48,017 bases of DNA from a virus. Positions within the stretch are counted from its first letter, which is position 1. Each line of letters begins with the position of its first letter. The stretch lies in IMG/VR virus record IMGVR_UViG_3300009551_000023, positions 1 to 48,017 of that record; one strand, written 5' to 3'. The notes under the pieces are model-generated. The model saw only the letters and a list, made by a program, of their open reading frames with translations, did not search any database and was not told the origin of the DNA. Of this stretch, positions 1 through 9,500 are shown in pieces. The translations under genes and the position numbers were made by a program.

Positions 1-123
1 GAGCGAAACCACCGTACCGTCCACGCCACCTGTCAGAGTCGCCCCGGACCACGAGAAGTGCGAGGATGTCTCGCTGATCGCCACCGCATTGCCAGCCGCC
101 CCGATCGCCACTGCCTGTAGATC
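1..123. repeat. Terminal direct repeat, copy 1 (circular overlap)
   Basis: Bases 1-123 are identical to 47895-48017. The tail hub reading frame continues without interruption across the join, so this is best read as the overlap of a circular or circularly permuted genome of 47,894 bp. An assembly overlap is more likely than a true 123-bp packaged terminal repeat, because it lies inside a coding sequence. Confidence 0.95.
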
Positions 124-1227
124 GAAAGCGGCCCCCACCGGAGTAAGCGCCCGCGCCGATATATTGGCCTGCGTCGGTGTGCTGTAGAGGGTGCCGGCCC
201 CCGATCCCGCGTTGATGGCCGCCACGCAATTGGTAGCCGTGTCGGTATTCGCCGCGCCGATGAAAATCTGGTTCGCGACGGTGTTGTCGATGGCCGTGAC
301 CGCAGTGTAGACTTGGCCGCCGATTGTCAGCGTGTCGCCGTTCGCCAGGTTCGTCGCCAGAGTGCCCGTTGCTGTAGCCTGCGTGCTCAAGGTGACAGTG
401 GCCGATATTACCTGAGTGGCAGGACCCGGAAGAGTGAATGCGAGAGTGGCGCCGTCTCCTGTGAACACCACGCCCGATGGTGGAAGAGTGTTCGGTACAG
501 TCTGGATTACCTGTTTGTCCCGGAAGTCGGCACGCGATTGCTTGTAGCGGAAGCTGGTCCCGAATGTTCCCGTGGTGAAGATCTCGCCTGATGTCAGTTC
601 CCACGGCGCAGGCCGCGTATCTCGCGCATGGAAATAGAACTTTAAGTCGCGCGGGTCGATGTAGGCGATCACGTTTGAATCGGTCGCCAGTTGCGCGATG
701 CCGGACCATATCGAAGTCTTGCCGTCAAAGACGCGGTTGTTGATGCTCACGCCAGAGTCTACGGTCCCGAGGGTGATACCGAAAGGGTTAGCCGTGGAGT
801 TGAACAGCGCCGTGGCGATTGCGCCCGCATCCGTAGCATTGAACTCCTGGGCAGGCGCCATCTGCGTGTCATAGAACTGCTCAAGCGACACCCCGGTAAG
901 ATCCGCAATCGTCAGGCCCGCATCGTCGATGTAGGTTAGTTGACGGGTATCTGTCGTTCCAGCCCAGACGCGGAAGCTCGAATCGTCCGAGGGGTCAAGC
1001 TCGAAGATTTCAAGGTAATCGCCTATCTGCGGGTCGTAGGAATTATCCGCATCGAGGCATAGCGGAACGCTACAGGTGCCCCGCTGTCCCATGGTGGCAG
1101 TGAAGGATAGCTGCGTCTGATCGTGGATAATGCTGGTGCGGTTAACGCCGTTGATCTTTAATTGTGTCCCGGCCTCCAGCCCCGCCGAAGCGTAAGGCCG
1201 GAACATCCGAAAGAGCGGCGCTGGCAT
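1..1227 (-). CDS. Tail hub/baseplate-type protein, N-terminal part (continues at 47894 across the circular join)
   Basis: The frame starts with ATG at 1227, just after the TAA of the upstream gene, and stays open to base 1. It then continues from 47894 down to 46944, giving a protein of 725 residues. The first ~250 residues look like a siphovirus hub or baseplate protein read after the tape measure. They are followed by a beta-rich module with the pattern NGDTLTIGGQVYT ... AAINAG ... GAAGNAVAISET ... SGATLTGG, which recurs in phage tail and adhesin proteins. The position downstream of the tape measure and before the spike supports a role at the tail tip. The exact hub family cannot be assigned by eye. 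Confidence 0.75.
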   Translation of the reverse strand, partial: MPAPLFRMFRPYASAGLEAGTQLKINGVNRTSIIHDQTQLSFTATMGQRGTCSVPLCLDADNSYDPQIGDYLEIFELDPSDDSSFRVWAGTTDTRQLTYIDDAGLTIADLTGVSLEQFYDTQMAPAQEFNATDAGAIATALFNSTANPFGITLGTVDSGVSINNRVFDGKTSIWSGIAQLATDSNVIAYIDPRDLKFYFHARDTRPAPWELTSGEIFTTGTFGTSFRYKQSRADFRDKQVIQTVPNTLPPSGVVFTGDGATLAFTLPGPATQVISATVTLSTQATATGTLATNLANGDTLTIGGQVYTAVTAIDNTVANQIFIGAANTDTATNCVAAINAGSGAGTLYSTPTQANISARALTPVGAAFDLQAVAIGAAGNAVAISETSSHFSWSGATLTGGVDGTVVSL

Positions 1228-1228
1228 T

Positions 1229-2232
1229 TTAGCCCACCTTCACGATGGGATTAGCAGTTGCGGAAGTGGTAATGCTCTGCGACCAGGCAGTGGTACTGCC
1301 GTCCTCCTTGTAGACTACTTCGCTGGTACCGCTGGTGGCGTCCACCTTGTTGCGGAGAAATCGGAAGGCGTTCAGCGCGGAGAAAGAAGCCTCGCCCGTT
1401 AGCCCGCTCCAGTCTCGTTTCAACAGCGCGTCGGCGTTCGCCGTGGCGGTGGGTATATCTGAAACCGCCGCAGGTGCCGCTGGAAGATTGTCCGTCTTCG
1501 CCTTGATCGCCGTGATGTCGGAATTATCCGGCGCCGTGTAGCTCGCGCTCGCCAGTCGGCTGCTTACCGTGGCGTTCAGATTGTCCCCTACGATCTTCCC
1601 TGCCGTTCCAGCCCCATAAGCACCCGGCAGAGAAGTTGCCCATGGATCGCCCGCTGAGCTTGCCGCGTTGAGGGCGAATCCCGTACTGCCAGCGGTCACG
1701 TGCGAGGCGAGCGTCACATCCCAGACCGCGCCGATATCGGCGGTGACTAGCGAAACCTTGCCGCCTGATAGCGTAATCTGATTCGTGCTACTCCCTGCTG
1801 TGATCAAGCCGCCCGATGCAGCCGCATTGGCGTTGGGGAGAGCCGTCAGGCCACCACGCACGGCGTCTTGATTGTTCCATCCGGTCAACTCAATTTCGAG
1901 CAGCACAGGAGCCATATTCGCAGCACCGCTGAGCATGATCGTAACGAAGCGGCCAGAAGCGAGAGCAGCATCTGGAATGTCGAGTCGATACAGACCGGGG
2001 CAATGCGTAGAGTCAATCTCCACGAATCCGCCCTGCTCCAAGCGCCTGTGACAGTCTGCGTTGCAAGGGTGATAGCCGACGCAGCAGCGCGAGGCAGGAC
2101 GTAATAGGCAATGAGGCTGGATGTATTGAACACGAGCCCCGTCAGGCCAGCGCCAGTCGTCAGGCTCGAATTCTGAACAAAGATGTTCACCGTCTGCGAA
2201 GTAGAAGCAACTTGGATTGCGAGTTTAGCCAT
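1229..2232 (-). CDS. Tail-associated protein interrupted by a -1 frameshift
   Basis: Two minus-strand frames join to make one sensible protein of 334 residues. The 5' frame starts at 2232 (MAKLAIQVASTSQTVNIF) and runs to a stop at 1885. The 3' frame continues from about 2035 to the stop at 1229. Re-reading the C at 2035 gives TGAWS-QGGFVEID, which restores a continuous fold (GLYRLDIPDAAL follows). The 3' frame has no credible start of its own, only an in-frame TTG. The start overlaps the end of the LamG gene (ATGGCTAA). I recognise the N-terminal half as a type common in phage tail genes, but its function is unknown. The shift may be a sequencing indel, a real lesion or programmed; no canonical slippery heptamer is visible. 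Confidence 0.7.
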
Positions 2233-3061
2233 TGATTCCGCCCGTAAAATCCTTCATGCCACCTGTCATCCCAGGGTTTACCAAAAGCGAGCCAGCCGCA
2301 GCGACTGAATTAAAAAAAACGCGCTTGCTGGTACTGATGATCTGGTATGGATTACTCCACAGACGCATCGCATCGCTCGTTCGTAGTGGTCGGTTCCAGA
2401 TACGGACGTATGCAATTTTCCCGTCGAGCGCTGTGGCTCCATCGTTGCGATTGCCGAAGCGAATTGGGTTTGCTGTGTCCGTTACGGTCTGGCTGCTGGC
2501 GGATACGGCCGCATCGCAGAACCCGTTTAGGCAAGTTAGCAAAGATCCGGTACCGCTCGGATCGTATGCTGCTACAAAGTGGTTCCAGCCAGTCTGAATA
2601 AAAGCGGTGCTGCCAGTTCCGGTGTTGCTGGAGCCATTGCCGACATTAAAATTAACGTGGGCGTTCGATGGGCTGAACATATCCCAAGGACCCGGCTGAT
2701 TGCTATTGGTCTTGCTCACCAACCCGTTGAAGTTTCTCGCGGTGTTTGGCCAGAACAGAACCTCAATTCCAAATCCTTGACTAAACCGAAGGCTTGGATT
2801 ATCAGCGACCGATACGAATTGCCCGTTAGCAGCAACGAAGGCGAGGTCCATCCCTTTCTCGCGAAGTTCCCAAGATGGCGTTCCCGATGTTCCGCCTAGA
2901 GTTCCTGGTCCATATTGAAGTTGATCGGGAACGACCCCTCCCGTATATGAGGAAAAGGCCCAATATCCTACGAGCCCGTTACAGAGCGAATTGGCGCGAT
3001 CCAGAGCGAAACTCTGCTGCGGCTTGATCGCATACGTCCGTCGATAGATGGTGATAGCCAT
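2225..3061 (-). CDS. Tail protein with LamG/concanavalin-A-like lectin fold
   Basis: The protein has 278 residues. The central region (about 30-235) has the signature of a laminin-G/concanavalin-like jelly roll: GLVGYWAF near the start, a GFGIEVLFWPN strand, WNHFVAAYD and, at the end, GKIAYVRIWNRPL. Such domains bind carbohydrate or mediate adhesion. The C-terminal tail ends in a Gly-rich segment. It lies between the 161-residue virion-type protein and the frameshifted tail gene. Its ATG follows the preceding TAA directly (TAAATG). A tail-tip adhesin or structural jelly roll is the likely role; its ligand is unknown. Confidence 0.75.
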   Translation of the reverse strand: MAITIYRRTYAIKPQQSFALDRANSLCNGLVGYWAFSSYTGGVVPDQLQYGPGTLGGTSGTPSWELREKGMDLAFVAANGQFVSVADNPSLRFSQGFGIEVLFWPNTARNFNGLVSKTNSNQPGPWDMFSPSNAHVNFNVGNGSSNTGTGSTAFIQTGWNHFVAAYDPSGTGSLLTCLNGFCDAAVSASSQTVTDTANPIRFGNRNDGATALDGKIAYVRIWNRPLRTSDAMRLWSNPYQIISTSKRVFFNSVAAAGSLLVNPGMTGGMKDFTGGING

Positions 3062-3547
3062 TTAGACGATTTGAGACTGGATGCCCTGATAGTTGGATGA
3101 ACCGACCGAAGCATCGAGCGTTGCACCAGTTTTATTTTCCACAACAATCCCCCAATGATCGGGGAGTATGCCACCGAATGCAGCCGCCACACTCATTGCC
3201 GTCCGGCTGTAGGTTGTCGAGTTCGCGTTGGCAGTGATGGTCCCGATGAGAGCGATCTGTGGAGGACTGGAAAGCGTCACGCCCGCGTTGGTTCCCATGC
3301 TCGCCTCGCCGCCGCCGTAGGTAGTACCGCCGTCTGTGGTGCCGTAAGCATACACATTGACGTATCCCGTGGCGCTGGTACTCGACCCGGCAGTCTTGAC
3401 CGTCACCGATACGAGCGCATCCAAGAACAGATTGCTAGTATTGTCAACCGCAGCGCTCGATCGCTGGCCATTGTTCGCCAGCGACGTAATGGTGCAGGTA
3501 ATTGACTGATTGCTTGACCCGTAGAGCGGCTTAATGGTCGAGGACAT
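3062..3547 (-). CDS. Probable virion/tail protein, beta-rich
   Basis: This protein of 161 residues is rich in Ser, Thr, Gly and Val and contains a GYVNVYAYGTTDGG core typical of small phage structural proteins. It is the first gene after the tape measure and starts at 3547 behind a clear AGGAG ribosome site. Position and composition argue for a tail-tip component. I do not recognise a named family. Confidence 0.6.
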   Translation of the reverse strand: MSSTIKPLYGSSNQSITCTITSLANNGQRSSAAVDNTSNLFLDALVSVTVKTAGSSTSATGYVNVYAYGTTDGGTTYGGGEASMGTNAGVTLSSPPQIALIGTITANANSTTYSRTAMSVAAAFGGILPDHWGIVVENKTGATLDASVGSSNYQGIQSQIV

Positions 3548-3573
3548 ATTGCTCCTATCGAATCACCACCTTA

Positions 3574-6500
3574 TCACGAACTGTACGCACTAGCACCGGG
3601 AATGACGGTCTTCAAATGATCGGTGAACATTCGCGCCATATCCCGCGCGTTGGTTACGCCGTTGAATGTGATAGGCGCGTTGATCGTCACCACGCGACCG
3701 CCGCCGCTTGCCGATCCGCCGCCTGCGGGAGACTGCGGCGCATAGCTGGGAGTCTGAATCATCCGGCGAAGCGTGCCCGCGATGTCTGCCGGAATGACGA
3801 ACTCGCCGCTGTGGATCTGCGCCAGCATGTCATGGGGAACATCGCCGCCGACATCGTAAGACGGAATCGAATAGCTGAATACTGGGTCAATCGTGGGAGT
3901 CTTGTTCGCTGGTCCGTAAGCAGGAGCGGGGTCCATTACTGGAGTTTTGTTCGTTACGCCGCTCGCGACGGCCAGCGGGTCTTGCACCGGGGTTTTATTC
4001 GTTACGCCAGTGTGTGGAGTAAGCGGCGGCGGTGGCTGAGATGGGGGAGCGACCGCTGGCGCAGGCTTGGCGTTGTCATACCGCGTTCCATCGGCATAAT
4101 AGCCACCCTGCGTGTCGGTCGGAGTGCTGTATGGGTTGTAGCCCGAGAAGCTGGAGCCCTTGCCTGGTTGCCAAGATGTCGGCTCTGGAGATGTTGGAGT
4201 GGGATTGCTCGCCGATTTCGCCGTCATCGAAACAGCCAAAATTTGATGGTTGATGTCGTCTACATTCTTTTGTGCGTGAAGGATTGATGACGAATCGCCG
4301 CTTTTCACGGCCACTGCAAGAGCAGCAATCGCATCATCAAGCTCTAGGCGTAGCCTGTCAATCGCGTCCTTGGATGCCTGCGCCAAAGTAGCCGCCATCA
4401 ACTTTGCCCTGACATCATCGGCATCCTTCTGCGCAGCCTGAATCTTTGCTGGGTCGCCATCTTTAACGGCTACAGCAAGCGCCGCAAGCGCTTCGTCAAG
4501 TTGAGTTTGCAGCGTTGTGATCGCATTGACTACTGGGGCGGATGCGTCGGTCGTTCCAGCCTTAGCCGACGCGAGTTGACTGGTTAGATCATCAACTTGC
4601 TTCTTCGCTGCGAGAATCGAGGCTGAATTACCACCTTGCTTTGCCACCTCTAAACTCTTGAACGCATCATTAAGCTCACTCGTTAACTCGTTGATTGCAT
4701 CTTGGGTTGTTTTCAGAGCGCCTTCGACGGCCAGCCGTTGTAACAGCTCCTTTTGTGCAATATCTACCTGTTGCTGCGCAAGTTGAATTTTGGACGCGTC
4801 TCTGGTGCTTTGCGCTACCGCAAGATTATCAATCGCAGATTGTAAAGCAGCCTGAAGTACCTTAATCGCATCACTCACGGGAGTGCTGACAGAGCTTGGG
4901 CTTGCAGGATCTTGAACGGGAGTTTTGTCGCGCGGCGGCGTCGATACGGGATCTTGGACAGGGGTTTTATTAACTGGCCCAACCGTATTTCCCCACGTCG
5001 AAAGCTCCCGAACCTGATCAGCGGTGAGAACATACTCCCCTTCGTGAAGCACCGCCAGCTCATTCTCTGAAATAAACCCGCCATCAGCGTGCGATGGAAT
5101 TCGATTGCTAACGGGGACGCGCGGTATGGGTGCGCCGGATTCAGTCTTGACAGGCTGCACTGTAACCAATTGCGCCTGATCAGTACCACTCGAAGCCGTA
5201 GCCCCACCCGCACCCGCGCTGGCAATAGCCGCCGCGATTGCATCGGCTATCCCGCCGAACGCACCGCTCAGGCTGGAGATCGCATCTACGATCGGCCCGC
5301 TGACGTTTCCGAGTCCTCCTAGAATATCCGCATCCAACGTACTCAGCGCTGCCACCACATCAGCGCTCGCGGTGGTGATCGCCGTGACGATGCTGATGAC
5401 GGAATTATCTACGTCGTGCAACCCGGCAACGATGCTGTTGCCTTCCGCGAAGATCCCATCGGTGTTCGACTTGATGCTGGAGATGTCGCCCTGAAGAGAG
5501 AGCACCGCGGATTGAATGCCGGTATCCGTGGCGTAGATGCTGCTGATATTCTGCGCGGAGTCCGTGACCTGCCCGAGCAGATCGCTAGCGGACTGCGTAG
5601 CATCGGACGCGAAGCTATCGACCGATTTCTGCAGCGCTCCAAGCGCCCCAACTGTATCCGTATCCAGCTTGTCGGTGCTGGTCGCTGCTGCCTTTACCGC
5701 TGCTGTGATATCGGCGAGTTTGCCCGTATCGGTGTGGATGGCCTCGATGCTGGTCTTCAATCCCGAGATCGCGCTGATAACTGGCGTCCAGTCGGTCTGC
5801 CCGCTGCCCGCTGGAGGTGGTGTGTATTCGCCGCCCGTGCCCGTGCTCGGTGGCGGCGTAGTGCCACCCGATGGAGGCGTATAGGTCCCGCCACGTCCAG
5901 AAGTTCCGCCCGCTGGTGTGGTTGGTCCACGATCAATACTGCCTCGCGGAGAAACGCTGCCACCACCAGCCCCACTATTATCTGTACGCCCCGTGGGGTC
6001 CTGAGCAATTCCGCCAGGGCCGCCAGTTTCAACTGTAGGTGGCCCCGAAACTCCTCCCCCAAGAGGATCGGTGAATTTGGGCATTCCCGGCTGGATGGAG
6101 TCCGAGCCAGTCATCGGGCCTGTCGTCGCGGTAGTCGGGGGAGGTGTCGATACAGGAACGCTCCCAGTATTCGTTGGCCCCTTGTAAGGCAAACTCGGCT
6201 CAGGAGGTCCGAGCGGCTTCCCGGTATCGACCAGCCACGAAATGCCGTTCACGTCGGGAGTTCCCGGCCCCATCGCAGTCGGAACCGGAATATTGAAAGA
6301 CCGCGTTTCGGGCGGCATGTAGCCTTGCCCTTGGATGTTTAATACGTAATCTCTGTAGGCTGATTCGTAGATAGCCCAGCGGTTTGCGTTCTGCAGGTTG
6401 GCGTTCGCGATGGTGCCGGCGTTGAGATTCGCCACCAGATCGGATGGCTGCGCGTATCCAGTCTGGAAGTACGGGGAGGTTGGCTGCTGGAGTGGAGTGT

Positions 6501-9500
6501 AGCCGCCGCCCTGTGCGGCAGACATTCCTTGTCCCGGTGTATTCGCTATCGGAGTGGCGCCGACAGTTCCCGCGCCTCCAGATCCCCCGCTGCCCGAAGT
6601 CCCAGTGGTTGCGCCGGAACTGCTGGAAGATCCCGTGCTCGTTGTTCCCTTGAGCGCTGCCAGTAGATCGTTAGCTGTTTTCAGTTGCGCGTTGGTATCA
6701 CCAATTTCCTTTTGGATGGTCGCTACGAGGCTGGTCTGATTCTTGGCCTGCGCGTCTACCAACTGCTTATTCAGGTCTGCAAGGTGGTCATTCAGCCCGT
6801 TGATAGTGGACTGCTCACTCGCAATCGCGGCGGTGATCTGGGAAGCACTCAACTGCGAAGCATGGGAGAGCCCAGGAGCAATCTGCTCAAGTAGAGATTG
6901 GTCCGCGGAAATCTGGCCCTTGAGGATGTTGATCGCAGCGACGATATCGCGCGCTCGCTTCGTGTCTCCATTCGCAAGGGCGATGATCAACTGCTGGTTT
7001 AGATCGTCTTCCTGCGCCTGCAATCCCTCGATTGCGTGTTGCAGATTGCTGACCGCACTCCCCTGCTGGTCGCCTGTGGCCTTCGCGCCCGTGATTCCCT
7101 GATTGAGAAGGTCGTTCGCCGCTGCGGTGTTGATCTGAATCTGATTCAGTACACTATTCGCGGTGCTCAGGTCGCTGTTGGTTGTGCCGATCTGGGCATT
7201 CAGCGTATCGACGAGTTTTTTATTTCCATCAGCTTCCGCAACGATTAGCTGCTGCTTCAGGTCGTCGAGCTTCGCCTGCAGATTATCAACTGCCCGCTGT
7301 GCGTTCTCGGTGGCCGTCTTAATCTGATCGGCGCTCGCCTTCACCCCGCTTAGCCCGGTAACAATATCGGTATTGCCCGTCTGGGTGATGCCCTTCAACT
7401 GATCGAGCGTTTGGCTTGCGTTGGTGATCTGACCGTTTACCTTGCCGAGTTCCGTCTCAATGGACGCAACCAGCTTGTCATCGCCATACGCAATCGCGAT
7501 GATCAGGTCCTGATTGAGTTGCGCCTGCTGCGCCTGAAGCCCCGAGAGCGTGTCCTGTTGCTTGCTGATGGCTGCGGCAATCTCGCCCTCGCTGGCGGAT
7601 AGCCCATCCATTCCCTTGATGACGGCGGCTTCCTGCTTCGCGGAGGCATCGGTAAGCGCTGCATCGAGATCAGCAGTCGCCTTGGCAAGCGCGTCCGCAT
7701 TGCCCGATACGATGGCGTCTGCCATCTCTTTCTGAGCAGCGGCCAACTTGTCGGTGTTTCCCGCTTCTGCGGCCTTCAGGTCGGCGGTCGCCTTCTCCAG
7801 ATCGGCCATGTTGCCCGACAGGAGAGCCGCTTGCATCTCAGCCAATGCCGCGACCACTGCGGGCGATTGGGTCGCCTGCATGATGACAGCATGGAGATCG
7901 GCGGTGGCCTTGGTAATGGCCGCGATGTCGCCGGATTGAAGCGCTACACGCAGTGCTTCGAGATCTGCCTGTAGCTTGTCGAATCCGGCATTGTCGAGAT
8001 TGCCGGGAGAACTGAGCAGCTTCATGCCAGCGTTGAACGTGTCGAAGCCGCTGACAATGGCCGGTGCGATTGCGCCTACATCGGTGCGGATACCATCGAG
8101 TATTCCCTGCGCGGTGCTGAGCGAACTGTTGACCGTGCCCAGTTGAGTCTGGAGCGCTGTAACGAGCGCCGTGTTCCCCTGAGACTGCGCAACGATGATG
8201 TCGTTCTGTAACTGTGCCTGTTGCGCTTTCAGACTGTCGATGCTGTTAGTCGCATGGCTGAGAGCGTCTACCATGTTCGCGGTGCTGGCCGCAACATGAT
8301 CGCTTGCGACGGTAGACTGCTTGGTCGATCCGTCGATTGATGCGAGCGTATCCTGCTCAGTCTTGATGGCACCCGCAACAATCTGCAGGTCGGCAGAGAG
8401 CTTATTGCCAAGGTCGATGTTTCCCTTGGCAAAAGCCTGCACCATCTCATTGTTCAGTCCTGTCTGAAGATCGGTTAGCCTTTGGATCTGCGTATTGATC
8501 GCGCTGATCGCCTGCGCCGTGGTCATGCTGTCAGGCGCGGTACCGGGAGAGAAGCCTGGATTCTGCTGCGTCCCGAGTCCGGTATTCCCACCAGCCGAAA
8601 GGTCGATACCGAGCGATGCCGCAAGTTGTGAAACCTGCGATCCGCTCATTCCCGCGATCGGAAGATAGGATGTGATGTTGAGGCTCGAAGGGCCACTGAA
8701 TAGATCCTTGAAAACTCCTGTAAGTAGCTTGCCCGCCTCAAACGCTGCGGTGAAGATTGCCACCAATCCACCGACACTTGATGCAAATGAAGTAAAGCTA
8801 GACGTGGCGCTATCAGCGGAACCAGCTAAGGAATCAATCCCGCCAGACAGCGCATTCGATCCATCGCCAAGATCGGAAAACTCTCCATCAGTAGCGTTGG
8901 CCCCGTCTCCTAAATCGGTGATGTCAACCTTGGCGGATTGCGCCGCCTTTCCGATAGACGATAGCGCGGCGCTGGCATGATCCGCGCCAGTTTTGGCGCT
9001 GCTGCCCAGATTGAGAAGTTCGTTTTCGAGCGGCTTGAGAAACTGCGTGATTAGGACATTGATTTCCCGCGTCTGGAACGCCTTCCAGATTCCGGCGAAT
9101 ACATCCGAGGCGTCCTTGCCCGAAACGATGATGTCCGCGAGTCCCTTGTTAATCGAGGAGAATGCATCCTGAATATTCTTGGTTGAAGAAACCGCCGACT
9201 CTCCCCATCCGATAGCTGAATCCCTCAACTGCTCCTGTTTGAGCCGGATGCTTTCGAGGGCGATTACCTGCGCACTTGCGGACTCTCCAGTCTGGATGGC
9301 GTCATTTATCTCCGCCTGAAGCATGTGCGCCTGAAGGTCAAGGATTTCTCCTATCGGAGCCTTCAGCGCGATCATCTTGTCGATTACCTTCTGCCATTCC
9401 ACCTCAGCGGCTGGCAGATCGGTTTTCGCAAGCTTGTCGATTACAGTGCTGACCTTTCCCCACGCCTGCTCCAGTTCAGGTAGGGTGGTTGTGCCACTCT

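Noticed and set aside
1-123. True terminal repeat used for packaging
   Set aside because: The repeat lies within the hub gene, and the frame is continuous across the join, so a circular assembly overlap is the simpler reading.
3616-4287. 223-codon plus-strand open frame in the tape measure
   Set aside because: Antisense to the repeat-rich C terminus of the tape measure, with no ribosome site or family features.
5416-6342. 308-codon plus-strand open frame
   Set aside because: Lies wholly antisense to the tape measure in its Pro/Gly-rich linker; composition is Arg/Cys-rich, as expected of a shadow frame.
6700-8300. Regularly spaced repeats that could suggest a CRISPR-like array
   Set aside because: The similarity is at protein level, in helical repeats of the tape measure; the DNA units are not identical and there are no unique spacers.
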